This document shows positions 41,798 to 50,457 of a DNA stretch of 64,000 nt, one piece after another (within the stretch, counting starts at the first letter, position 1; every line of letters begins with the position of its first letter). The notes under the pieces were generated by a model. That model ran no database searches, was not told where the DNA came from, and was given only the letters and a program-made list of their open reading frames with translations. The stretch comes from Tritonibacter multivorans (lineage in GTDB: Bacteria > Pseudomonadota > Alphaproteobacteria > Rhodobacterales > Rhodobacteraceae), in NCBI RefSeq assembly GCF_001458415.1, contig NZ_CYSD01000043.1:1-64000 (forward strand), read 5' to 3'. The position numbers were made by a program, and so were the translations under genes.

Positions 41798-42877
41798 ATG
41801 CAGGACACTATGTTTCAAGAGATACGCCAACGCCGTGCGCGTGGTGCACTGTCCAATGCGCCTGGGCGCTTTGAGTCGGACCGGGTTTGCGTCGATGATG
41901 GCTGGACCCCCGAGGCGCTCGAACATGCAGTGGAAACCACCATTCGGGAGGAACATGCCCGCAGTCTGATCACGTATAATCGGTCGCCGGATCTGCCATT
42001 TGATCGGTCGATTAACCCCTATCGCGGCTGCGAACACGGCTGTGTTTACTGTTTTGCGCGCCCCAGTCATGCCTATTTGGGGCTGTCACCGGGGCTCGAT
42101 TTTGAGACCCAGCTGATTGCACGGCCAAATGCGGCCGAGATCCTGCGCAAGGAATTGTCTGCCAGGTCGTACAAGGTTGCGACTTTGGCGATTGGGACCA
42201 ACACCGATCCCTACCAGCCCTGCGAGCGCGACTATGGTATTATGCGAGACTGTTTGGCGGTGCTGAAGGATTTCAATCATCCGGTCGCAATTGTGACCAA
42301 GGGCGCTTTGGTCGAGCGTGATATTGATGTTCTGGCACCGATGGCGGAACAGGGGCTGCTGCGCGTTGGGGTTTCGCTGACGACACTGGATGCGGAGCTC
42401 TCGCGCAGGATGGAGCCACGCGCGCCCAGTCCGCGGCGTCGACTGGCTGCTGTCCATCGCCTGACCCAGGCGGGCATTCCCGTGCGCATCATGGCCGCGC
42501 CATTGGTGCCGGGCCTCACCGATCCTGAGCTGGAGGCGCTGCTGGCCGCCGGGGCTGAAGCTGGCGCGGATGCCGCGAGCTGGATCATGCTGCGCCTGCC
42601 CAGAGAGGTGTCTGGTCTTTGGCAGGAATGGCTGGCGGCACATTATCCGGGGCGCGCGGCCAAAGTGATGGCGCGGTTGCGGGAAATGCATGGGGGGCGG
42701 GACTATGATCCGCGCTGGGGTCAGCGCATGCGCGGTGAAGGCGAATATGCGGATATGATTGGTCGCAGGTTCAAACTGGCCTGCAAGCGGCTGGAGTTAA
42801 ACGAAAAGACGGCGGCGCTTCGGACCGATCTTTTCGCACGCCCGCCGCAGGCCGGGGATCAATTGGCCCTGTTCTGA
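41798..42877 (+). CDS. PA0069-type radical SAM protein, SplB-like
   Basis: A 359-residue radical SAM protein with the cluster motif GCEHGCVYC (Cys78, Cys82, Cys85). The YNRSPDLPFDRSINPYRGC lead-in and LGTNTDPYQP-like segment place it in the PA0069 family, related to spore photoproduct lyase. The substrate is not known; DNA or nucleic acid repair is plausible. ATG at 41798 is chosen; another at 41810 is possible. A LexA box upstream supports SOS control. It lies between the corrinoid and homocysteine methyltransferase genes but is convergent with the latter. Confidence 0.88.
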   Translation: MQDTMFQEIRQRRARGALSNAPGRFESDRVCVDDGWTPEALEHAVETTIREEHARSLITYNRSPDLPFDRSINPYRGCEHGCVYCFARPSHAYLGLSPGLDFETQLIARPNAAEILRKELSARSYKVATLAIGTNTDPYQPCERDYGIMRDCLAVLKDFNHPVAIVTKGALVERDIDVLAPMAEQGLLRVGVSLTTLDAELSRRMEPRAPSPRRRLAAVHRLTQAGIPVRIMAAPLVPGLTDPELEALLAAGAEAGADAASWIMLRLPREVSGLWQEWLAAHYPGRAAKVMARLREMHGGRDYDPRWGQRMRGEGEYADMIGRRFKLACKRLELNEKTAALRTDLFARPPQAGDQLALF

Positions 42878-42893
42878 AAGAGAAGTTCTGAAT

Positions 42894-42924
42894 GAAAACG
42901 GGGCCGTAAAAACGACCCCGTTTC
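42894..42924. terminator. bidirectional terminator
   Basis: GAAAACGGGGCCG pairs with CGACCCCGTTTC around TAAAAA, between two convergent genes. T-rich sequence follows on the plus strand, and an A-rich run on the other side gives U residues on the minus strand. Confidence 0.8.
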
Positions 42925-42942
42925 ATGTTTTGAAAATGTGGC

Positions 42943-43983
42943 TCAGCCGCGACGGCGACCCCGGCGGCCGCGCGCCGGTTTTTCGTCGCCACCGCAGCCG
43001 CTGCAGCAGCCGGATGTTTCAGTGCCATCGCTTTCAGAGCTAAAGGCGCCCATGGCTTTGACAACGCCTTCAAGTGTCGGCGCTTCGCCGCGTGGGGTGC
43101 TGTCCAGCATCTCGCGCATTTTGTGCAGGTGGTCGGGCATGGTGCCGCAGCAGCCGCCGATCACTTTGGCGCCAGCATCCCGAGCCATGACAGCATATTC
43201 GCCCATCAGCTCGGGGTTGCCGTCATAGTGGATTTTACCGTCGAGGTATTTGGGAATGCCGGCATTGCCTTTGGAAATGATCGGAATGCCTGTGTCCTGA
43301 GAGGAAAAGCCCAGAACGGTACGCAGCATATCCGCCGGGCCGGTGCCGCAGTTGGCGCCAAAAGCCAGCGGTGCATTTTCATAGTCGGTGACCAGTTTTG
43401 CCATCTGGTGCGAGGTCACGCCCATCATGGTGCGACCAGCTGTGTCAAAGCTCATGGTGCCGCACCAGGGCATATCCGCCAGTTTGAAGGCTTCAACAGC
43501 GGCGGAAAACTCTTCCGGAGCGGAAATGGTTTCCAGCCAGATGATGTCGACGCCACCGTCTTTCAGGGCGTCGGCCTGTTCGTGGAACATTTCGACCGCC
43601 AGCGCGTGGCTCAGTTCACCAACAGGTTCCATGATCTCGCCGGTGGGGCCGACAGAGCCTGCGACGATCACGGCGCGGTCCATTTTGTCGGCAACTTCGC
43701 GGCCCAGCTCTGCGCCAATGCGGTTCAGCTCGCCAACGCGGGATTGCGCGTCATGCAGCTTCAGGCGGGCGGCAGTGCCCCCAAAAGTATTGGTGAGGAA
43801 CATGTCGCTGCCCGCATCAATAAAGCCTTGGTAAAGCGCCTTGATGTTTTCGGGTTTGTCGGTGTTCCAAAGTTCCGGCGCATCGCCAGACTGAAGGCCC
43901 ATCGCAAACAGGTTGGTGCCAGTTGCGCCATCGGCGAGCAGCACGTCGCGGCTCTCCAGAAGTTCGGTGAAACGGTTGGTCAT
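42943..43983 (-). CDS. homocysteine S-methyltransferase (split MetH / betaine-homocysteine type)
   Basis: A 346-residue enzyme whose zinc ligands are Cys212 (GANCGTGP) and Cys278/Cys279 (GGCCGT). The start LLADGATGTNLFAMG is typical of MetH-N-terminal or BHMT-like methyltransferases. Beside the corrinoid protein it most likely transfers the methyl group from methylcobalamin to homocysteine. A betaine-dependent role is the alternative. After the catalytic domain comes a tail with TSGCCSGCGG (Cys326, 327, 330) and a basic end RGRRGRRRG, which is unusual. The terminator at 42.9 kb follows its stop. Confidence 0.88.
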   Translation of the reverse strand: MTNRFTELLESRDVLLADGATGTNLFAMGLQSGDAPELWNTDKPENIKALYQGFIDAGSDMFLTNTFGGTAARLKLHDAQSRVGELNRIGAELGREVADKMDRAVIVAGSVGPTGEIMEPVGELSHALAVEMFHEQADALKDGGVDIIWLETISAPEEFSAAVEAFKLADMPWCGTMSFDTAGRTMMGVTSHQMAKLVTDYENAPLAFGANCGTGPADMLRTVLGFSSQDTGIPIISKGNAGIPKYLDGKIHYDGNPELMGEYAVMARDAGAKVIGGCCGTMPDHLHKMREMLDSTPRGEAPTLEGVVKAMGAFSSESDGTETSGCCSGCGGDEKPARGRRGRRRG

Positions 43984-44053
43984 TATGTATTCCCGTAGAT
44001 CGTGCAGTTTTGGCGCGTCGGGGACACAGTGCGCCCTTGATCAGGACCCTGTG

Positions 44054-46009
44054 TCACGCCGTGCGACGAAGTGCAATCGCATTTTCTTCATGATCAATAT
44101 GAGGCACAGCGTCGTCAGAAGACGACTGCGCCGCGTTTTCTTGTGTGGGCTGACCCGACATCGCCAAAGCTGACACCGGGGCAACGGGCGCGGGGCGGTG
44201 GATCAAGCGGACCAGTTCCGCAAGGGCCAAGGCCAGGGCGCTCCAGGACGGGGCCGCGATATAGCGCGGTTCCCAACGGGGGGCAAAGCAGGTTTTAAAC
44301 CGGCGCAAGCCGCCGTCCAGTCGATGGGCAAACCGATGATCGGCAACCGCTGACAGCGACAGGCGATCAAGCCCGGCTTCTTTTGCCGCGTCGATGGCTT
44401 TTCGGATCATCAGATGGCCCGTGCCATCAGGCGCACCGGGCACCATCCGCACCAAATCCAGCGCCCATTCGTTCGCGCAGCGATGAAAACTGACAAACGC
44501 GATCAGGCGACCGTTCTGGCGGGCAAGAAACACAAGCTGCTGGCTCAGGTAGGTGCCTTCAAATTGTCCCATGGACGTCCCAAGCGCGCGACCGTGTTGG
44601 GCGACCCAGGTGGCATCAACCTCTGCCATCTCCTGAAGGGGCAGCTCCCCCCATTGTGCCTCGACACTCAGCCCGGCCTTTTCGGCGTGGCGCAGTTTGC
44701 GGCGCAATTGGCGATGGGAGGATCCGGCATCGGTATAGGTTTGCGGGTTCACAATCGCATCGGCGGCAATGCGCAAGACCTTCCAGCCTTGTTTGCGCGT
44801 CGCCAGCGCCATGGTTGCGGAACATTTGTAGAAACAGGGCACTGTGTTGTGCTGCTGGGCATGGCGGGCAAGGGCGCTCGGCACCTCTTCATTCTGACCC
44901 AATAGCGGATCAAAGAAAGCCACCGAAACCTGCGGGCTGTCCAGCACCGCCAGCTTGTTCAAACCAGCGGCGAGAACGTGACCGCCGTTTTGCAGGATAA
45001 TGCCGCTCTCCGCTTGAGGACGTTCAAACCGCAGGGACGTGGCAGGGCGATCCTGTTCGCCAAGATAGTCGGGCGTCTGCGCCTTCAGGCCAAAGCTCAG
45101 TCTGTCAGGCCACAGCAGAACCAGCCCGGCAAGTGTGGCGGGAAGCGCATAGTAGATGATGCGAAAGGCCAGCAGACCGGCAACCAGCGTGGCCGGTTCA
45201 ATTGCAGGCAAAAGCGCCAAAAGGGCCAGCTCAAGCGGCCCTGCGCCACCGGGGGAAGACGACACAATGGCCAGACCCAGCGCGATGAAATAGGCGGGCA
45301 GAAGATCCAGCAGCGACAGACCATGGCCGACAGGCAGCAAAAGCCACAGCGCGGTGCCTGCGGCGGCAATGTCCACAAAGGTCCAAATGCTCAGCGCGCC
45401 AAGGGCACGCAGCGACGGCAGGCGCACTGTCCTCTTGCCGATCTGCCAGTTGGGAAACCGGAAACATAGGGCGGCAAACGCCAGCAGAGTGATCGGGATG
45501 AGCGCGCCAAGGAGGGCTGTATTGGCGGATTTCGCTGTCAGAACCATCGCGATGCCACAGATCAGCGCAAGAGAAGAAAGAAACGTGACCCCGACAAACC
45601 CGGTAAGCTGTGCCGCTTGCAGCGGTGACAGACCGGGAAGCAGCCGCCAGCGCGCAAAGGCGCCAGTGAAAATGCCAAATCCCACGGTTTGCGAAAAGGC
45701 GATAGAGGCGATGCCCGCACGGCTTGTGAGACGATCGTCAAACCCGGTGCGCAAATGGCGGTGAGCGACGGCATCATACCGCCCCAGTGACCAGAAGCTC
45801 AGTGCAGTTGCCAGGACAGCGCCAATCCAATTCAAAACGGGGATCTGACTGGTCAGCGCCCAAAGCTCTGCCACGGGGGGCAGGGCAACTTTATGCGCCA
45901 AAATGACCAAACAGACCGCAGTAATGGCCAATGGGGCCACGATGCGGAACAGTTTTGATGCAGAAAGGGTGTTGACCAGCTTGCGTGTCATATATCGGGC
46001 GCCTGCCAT
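44054..46009 (-). CDS. MprF-like membrane protein: flippase-type N-terminus and DUF2156 domain
   Basis: A 651-residue protein. The first about 330 residues form eight or more helices of the lysylphosphatidylglycerol-synthase/flippase type, with the conserved SSSPGGAGPLE segment. Residues about 350-610 form a DUF2156 aminoacyl-transferase-like domain (RKQGWKVLRIAADA, RQLRRKLRHAEKAGL, DRLSLSAVADHR). Such proteins add amino acids to phospholipids, as in ornithine or lysine transfer, or use tRNA donors; the substrate here is not known. The start could also be the ATG at 45991. Confidence 0.85.
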   Translation of the reverse strand: MAGARYMTRKLVNTLSASKLFRIVAPLAITAVCLVILAHKVALPPVAELWALTSQIPVLNWIGAVLATALSFWSLGRYDAVAHRHLRTGFDDRLTSRAGIASIAFSQTVGFGIFTGAFARWRLLPGLSPLQAAQLTGFVGVTFLSSLALICGIAMVLTAKSANTALLGALIPITLLAFAALCFRFPNWQIGKRTVRLPSLRALGALSIWTFVDIAAAGTALWLLLPVGHGLSLLDLLPAYFIALGLAIVSSSPGGAGPLELALLALLPAIEPATLVAGLLAFRIIYYALPATLAGLVLLWPDRLSFGLKAQTPDYLGEQDRPATSLRFERPQAESGIILQNGGHVLAAGLNKLAVLDSPQVSVAFFDPLLGQNEEVPSALARHAQQHNTVPCFYKCSATMALATRKQGWKVLRIAADAIVNPQTYTDAGSSHRQLRRKLRHAEKAGLSVEAQWGELPLQEMAEVDATWVAQHGRALGTSMGQFEGTYLSQQLVFLARQNGRLIAFVSFHRCANEWALDLVRMVPGAPDGTGHLMIRKAIDAAKEAGLDRLSLSAVADHRFAHRLDGGLRRFKTCFAPRWEPRYIAAPSWSALALALAELVRLIHRPAPVAPVSALAMSGQPTQENAAQSSSDDAVPHIDHEENAIALRRTA

Positions 46010-46105
46010 TGGGGTTATGGCAGCCGCTTATAAGGCAGTGCCGCACTGGGTAACAAGGAGATTGCGAGGGCCGCACGGACTCCCGGCCGGCGGCCCTTTG
46101 ACGCG

Positions 46106-46423
46106 TTATCTTTCGAGGCCCGCTATTTCAGCAGTGGCCTGCTCCAAAAATTCTGCCATCTTATCCTTGATGGCGGATTGATCGACCAGTCCAGACAGAT
46201 CTTTGGAGAGCTTCTCCAGAACGTCCTGGTCGCCGGGTTGTTCAAGATCCGCAGTGATCACGGATCGCGCATAGTCCTCGGCCTTGTCTTTGGTCAGGCC
46301 AAGCCTTTCGGCAGCCCAGAGCCCCAGCAGGCTGTCACGCCGGGCCTCGATCTTGAATTTTAGTTCGGCATCATGCGCGAATTTGTTCTCGAACGCTTTT
46401 TCGCGGTCGTCGAATGTGGTCAT
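46106..46423 (-). CDS. zeta subunit (F1-ATPase inhibitor, DUF1476)
   Basis: A 105-residue helical protein beginning MTTFDDREKAFENKFAHDAE, the hallmark of the alphaproteobacterial zeta subunit that inhibits F1FO-ATPase by inserting its N-terminus. AGGAGG seven bases upstream fixes the start at 46423, not the ATG six codons earlier. It is divergent from purC. Related to, but distinct from, mitochondrial IF1 and epsilon inhibitors. Confidence 0.9.
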   Translation of the reverse strand: MTTFDDREKAFENKFAHDAELKFKIEARRDSLLGLWAAERLGLTKDKAEDYARSVITADLEQPGDQDVLEKLSKDLSGLVDQSAIKDKMAEFLEQATAEIAGLER

Positions 46424-46802
46424 GACGGTTCCTCCTGTCATGTTGCACCTAAGAGAAGACTATCAGAAATGCCCGATTTTTGGACGATAAACTGAAAGTT
46501 GCGGTCTGCCATTCTGGGCCGGGTCCGCGGTGCAATCCACTGGTCCCACCACGCGAAGGCGATGACAGAAGTCATCTGCGGGGTTGCCTCCACCCTAGCC
46601 AGAGGTGCTAAACAAAGAGTAACGCGAATTGGTATCCCAAGGGTGCGAATGCGTGTGATTTTAGCAAAAACGAGAAAGGTCTTCTCCTTTCTTGCGGGGT
46701 TTACACTTTGTGACAGTCGTGCTTGCGGCAAGCTTTCCCTTGCCGTAATAGGTGCGCACGCACGGGTGCAGATTCCCATCCCCCTTTTCGGAAAGGCTTT
46801 CC
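46424..46802. other. gene-less stretch between zeta subunit and purC
   Basis: No convincing gene is present. It contains the two divergent promoters. A perfect 7-bp hairpin (CGGCAAG-CTTTCC-CTTGCCG, 46726-46745) lies 57 bases before purC and may be in its leader; a weaker one (AGAAAGG with CCTTTCT) lies at about 46672-46690. No known riboswitch is recognisable. Confidence 0.5.
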
Positions 46803-47564
46803 ATGGCGCGTCGCAAAAAGATTTACGAAGGCAAGGCAAAAACCCTCTATGAAGGGCCCGAGCCCGGAACCATCGTCCAGTACTTCAAGGATGATGCTAC
46901 CGCCTTCAACGCGGAGAAACATGACGTCATCGAGGGCAAAGGTGTTCTGAACAACATCCTGAGCGAATTCTTCATGCTGGGTCTCGCCCAGATCGGTGTG
47001 CCGACTCATTTCCTGAAGCGTTTGAACATGCGCGAACAGCTGGTCCGCAGCTGCGAAATCGTGCCGCTGGAAGTGATCGTGCGCAATTATGCTGCGGGAT
47101 CCATGTGCAAACGCCTGGGTCTGGAAGAGGGCACACAGCTGCCCCGTCCGATCGTGGAATACTGCTACAAAGATGACGCGCTGGGTGATCCGCTGGTCAC
47201 CGAAGAACATATTGCCGCTTTTGGCTGGGCCAGCCAGCAGGACATGGATGATATCCTAAGCCTCGCGCTGCGTGTGAATGACTTTATGTCCGGGATCTTC
47301 CTGGCGGTTGGCATTCGCCTGGTGGACTTCAAGATTGAAATCGGCCGCATTTATGATGGTGATTTCCAGCGTTTGGTCATTGCCGATGAAATCAGCCCTG
47401 ACAGCTGCCGTCTGTGGGACATTGAAACGGGCCAGAAGCTCGACAAGGATGTGTTCCGCCGTGACCTTGGCAGCCTGACGGATGCCTACAGCGAAGTGGC
47501 GCGGCGTCTGGGCGTGATGCCCAACAACCCGCCGGCGCCCAGCAAGCCGACATTGGTGAACTAA
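46803..47564 (+). CDS. purC: SAICAR synthetase
   Basis: A 253-residue enzyme that joins aspartate to CAIR. It begins [18 protein letters not shown] and has VVRNYAAGS-like ([16 protein letters not shown]), the SFELNHVGN-type segment replaced by [21 protein letters not shown] (shown as [18 protein letters not shown]) and [10 protein letters not shown]. The ATG is fixed by similarity and by the CGGAAAGG before it. A terminator follows, then purS and purQ. Confidence 0.96.
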   Translation: MARRKKIYEGKAKTLYEGPEPGTIVQYFKDDATAFNAEKHDVIEGKGVLNNILSEFFMLGLAQIGVPTHFLKRLNMREQLVRSCEIVPLEVIVRNYAAGSMCKRLGLEEGTQLPRPIVEYCYKDDALGDPLVTEEHIAAFGWASQQDMDDILSLALRVNDFMSGIFLAVGIRLVDFKIEIGRIYDGDFQRLVIADEISPDSCRLWDIETGQKLDKDVFRRDLGSLTDAYSEVARRLGVMPNNPPAPSKPTLVN

Positions 47565-47571
47565 AAGAAGA

Positions 47572-47603
47572 CCCGCCGCGCGCCCTTGCGAGGCGGGTTT
47601 TTG
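47572..47603 (+). terminator. terminator after purC
   Basis: ACCCGCC pairs with GGCGGGT over a short GC-rich loop, followed by TTTTT. Confidence 0.8.
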
Positions 47604-47673
47604 CATTTTCGACTACGAACGCGCTGCTGTCCCATGGGGCAGGGCGCAACACGCCGACCAGAGGAAGACAGGT

Positions 47674-47904
47674 ATGAAGGCACGTGTGCATGTGATGTTG
47701 AAGAACGGGGTTCTGGATCCGCAGGGCGAGGCCGTGCGCCACGCGCTCGGCGCTCTGGGCTTTGACAAGGTCGAAGGCGTGCGTCAGGGCAAGGTGATCG
47801 ATCTCGATCTGGCCGAAGGCGCAACCGAGGCTGATGTGACCGAGATGTGCGAAAAGCTGCTCGCCAACACCGTGATCGAATCCTACAGCATCGAGATGGC
47901 ATGA
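47674..47904 (+). CDS. purS: FGAM synthase subunit PurS
   Basis: A 76-residue protein beginning [20 protein letters not shown], the small adaptor of the three-part FGAM synthetase (PurL-PurQ-PurS). It overlaps purQ by four bases (ATGA). The large subunit purL is not in the window. AGGAAGACAGGT precedes the start. Confidence 0.96.
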   Translation: MKARVHVMLKNGVLDPQGEAVRHALGALGFDKVEGVRQGKVIDLDLAEGATEADVTEMCEKLLANTVIESYSIEMA

Positions 47905-48572
47905 TGAAGGCGGCGGTTGTTGTCTTTCCGGGTTCGAACTGTGACCGCGACCTTGCGGTTGCGTTTGAACAGGCCGGTTTCGAGGTTTCCATGGTCTGGC
48001 ACAAAGACAGCGCCCTGCCGGAAGGCGTGGACATTGTTGGCGTGCCCGGTGGGTTCTCTTATGGCGATTACCTGCGCTGCGGTGCAATTGCGGCCCAGTC
48101 CCCGATCTGTCAGGCGGTGGTCGAGCACACCAAACGTGGCGGCTACGCTCTTGGGGTGTGCAACGGCTTCCAGATCCTGACAGAGACCGGCATTCTGCCC
48201 GGTGCGCTGTTGCGCAATGCGGGGCTGAAATACATCTGCCGCACTGTGGATCTGAAAGTGGCAACCGCAGACAGCGCCTTCACGCAGGGCTATTCGGTTG
48301 GCGACGAGATCGGCATCCCAATCGCGCACCACGATGGCAATTATTTTGCCGATGCAGAGACTGTAAAAATGCTGCAGGATCAAGATCGTATCGCTTTTAC
48401 CTATGCTGAAAACCCGAACGGGTCGGTGGCGGATATCGCAGGCATCCTGTCTGAAAACCGCCGTGTGCTGGGCATGATGCCGCACCCCGAGCGGGCGGCG
48501 GATGACGGCCATGGTGGCACCGATGGCACGGCAATGTTCCGCGCATTGTCCGGTATCTTTGCAAACGCCTAA
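47901..48572 (+). CDS. purQ: FGAM synthase glutaminase subunit PurQ
   Basis: A 223-residue class I glutaminase with the nucleophile in GVCNGFQIL and the catalytic His/Glu in MMPHPERA. It releases ammonia from glutamine for PurL. ATG at 47901 overlaps the purS stop; a second ATG is the next codon. Confidence 0.96.
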   Translation: MMKAAVVVFPGSNCDRDLAVAFEQAGFEVSMVWHKDSALPEGVDIVGVPGGFSYGDYLRCGAIAAQSPICQAVVEHTKRGGYALGVCNGFQILTETGILPGALLRNAGLKYICRTVDLKVATADSAFTQGYSVGDEIGIPIAHHDGNYFADAETVKMLQDQDRIAFTYAENPNGSVADIAGILSENRRVLGMMPHPERAADDGHGGTDGTAMFRALSGIFANA

Positions 48573-48617
48573 ACCGCGCTGCTTGTTCCTATTGGACGGG
48601 GCACTTAGAGTGTTAAC

Positions 48618-50432
48618 ATGAGTGCCCCTTCCGATCAGTTGCCGTCATCACCCAAAGTTTCGGGTTCGCCCTCTTCGAAACGAAAGAAACGCGCCCGTGC
48701 ACCGGTGTCGCGCACGATCTCTTGGCGTGTGCGCCTTGCACTTGTCGCCTTTATGATCGCGGCGGGGGCGATTGTTTGGTTTACCAATAAAACCTTAACG
48801 CACAGCTTTACGGAAACCACCCGTAACCGGGCGGAGCTGCGCCTTGCGCTTTATTCCGGGAACCTGGTCAGCGAATTGCGCCGTCACGCAATCGTACCGC
48901 AGCTTTTGGCCCGAGATCAGGCACTGATCTCTGCCTTGCAGAGCCAGGATTTTTCGCTTTCCACCCAGCGGTTGATTTCCTTTGTGGACGAGATAGGCGC
49001 GGCCTCCATCAGTCTGATGGACAAGGACGGGCGCACCGTGGCGGCGACAAACCGCAACAAGCTTGGTGAAACGCATCGCAATGAGGCCTATTTCGTCGAT
49101 GCGGTCCGGGCCGAGCGCACTGTGTTCTCAGTGATCCCCCGCGAGGTCTCGGGCTATCTGTTTACATACTCCCGCAAGCTGGTGGACAGCTCTGGCACGC
49201 TGGGCGTGATCATGGTGGAGGTCGACCTTCAGAAGTTCGAACGCGCCTGGGCGGGCATCTCTGATGCGGTGATGGTCACCAACAGCGAAGGTGTTGTGGT
49301 GCTCGCCACCGAGGCGCGCTGGCGCGGTGTGTCGGAAAAAGAGGCCCTGCGCCATCAGACGCCGATTGGCGCCATTCAGCGGGCCATCCGCGCGACCGCC
49401 GATTGGACCGCGCTGCCGCCCGATGCCTATCTGCAGGGCGAGGCGGTGATGCGGCTGGAGACCCGCGTGCCGTTTCAGGGCTGGCGCATGATGTCCTACA
49501 CCACCTATGCCTCGATCCGCGAGCAGGTGAACGCAGTCATCGCCTTGGAAATCATGGGATTCGCGATCCTTCTGGCGCTGGCGTTCTATGCGCTGAGCCG
49601 AAAAACCGCCCTGCGCATGGCGCTGTTCCAGCGGGAGTCGGCGGAGCTTCGCGTATTGAATGCGCGGCTGCAGCGGGAAATCGCCGAACGGGAACGGGTC
49701 GAAAAGACCCTTCAAGTGGCGGAACAAAGCCTTGCGCAGAGCTCCAAACTGGCGGCTTTGGGCGAGATGTCAGCAGCGGTGAGCCACGAGCTGAACCAGC
49801 CGCTGGCAGCGATGAAAACCTACCTTGCGGGCGCGCGGCTTCTGCTCAATCGCAACCGCCCCGAAGAGGCGCTTTCCTCGTTCGGGCGCATTGATGATCT
49901 GATTGAACGCATGGGGGCAATTACCCGCCAGCTGAAATCCTATGCGCGCAAGGGCGGAGATGACTTTGCCCCAGTAAACATTGGCGATGCGCTGGGGTCG
50001 TCCCTTGCGATGATGGAACCACAGCTGCGCCAGCGACACGTCAAAATCACCCGCCTTCTGCCCGAAGAACCAGTGCTTGTCATGGCCGACCGTATGCGGC
50101 TTGAACAGGTGATGGTGAACCTCTTGCGCAATGCCTTGGATGCCACCAAATCTGTGGAAGAACCCGAGGTGGAAATCCTTGTTGCCGCGGGGGAAACCGC
50201 GACCCTTTCCGTGCGCGACAATGGCGACGGAATTACCGATTTCGACAATCTGTTCGAACCGTTCTACACTACCAAGCAGCCGGGCGATGGCGTGGGCTTG
50301 GGGCTTGCCATCTCCTCAGGGATCGTGAACGACCTAGGGGGACGGCTCACCGCCCGCAATGGCGCGGCAGGAGGGGCTGTGTTTGAAATGCAATTGCCGA
50401 TCCTGGTCGATGGGATCGAAGCCGCGGAATAA
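48618..50432 (+). CDS. dctB: DctB-type C4-dicarboxylate sensor kinase
   Basis: A 604-residue membrane sensor: a basic cytoplasmic start, helix 1 at about 37-56, a large periplasmic dCache-like domain to about 300, helix 2 near 312-330, a coiled coil, then the kinase. The H box is AAVSHELNQPLAAMKTYL (His near 390); the N box is VNLLRNALDA, with DNGDGI and GVGLGLAIS. DctB senses succinate-type acids and controls their uptake. It lies 26 bp before dctD; no transporter genes adjoin. Confidence 0.9.
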   Translation: MSAPSDQLPSSPKVSGSPSSKRKKRARAPVSRTISWRVRLALVAFMIAAGAIVWFTNKTLTHSFTETTRNRAELRLALYSGNLVSELRRHAIVPQLLARDQALISALQSQDFSLSTQRLISFVDEIGAASISLMDKDGRTVAATNRNKLGETHRNEAYFVDAVRAERTVFSVIPREVSGYLFTYSRKLVDSSGTLGVIMVEVDLQKFERAWAGISDAVMVTNSEGVVVLATEARWRGVSEKEALRHQTPIGAIQRAIRATADWTALPPDAYLQGEAVMRLETRVPFQGWRMMSYTTYASIREQVNAVIALEIMGFAILLALAFYALSRKTALRMALFQRESAELRVLNARLQREIAERERVEKTLQVAEQSLAQSSKLAALGEMSAAVSHELNQPLAAMKTYLAGARLLLNRNRPEEALSSFGRIDDLIERMGAITRQLKSYARKGGDDFAPVNIGDALGSSLAMMEPQLRQRHVKITRLLPEEPVLVMADRMRLEQVMVNLLRNALDATKSVEEPEVEILVAAGETATLSVRDNGDGITDFDNLFEPFYTTKQPGDGVGLGLAISSGIVNDLGGRLTARNGAAGGAVFEMQLPILVDGIEAAE

Positions 50433-50457
50433 GCGGCATCTAAAACGGAGTTGAACA

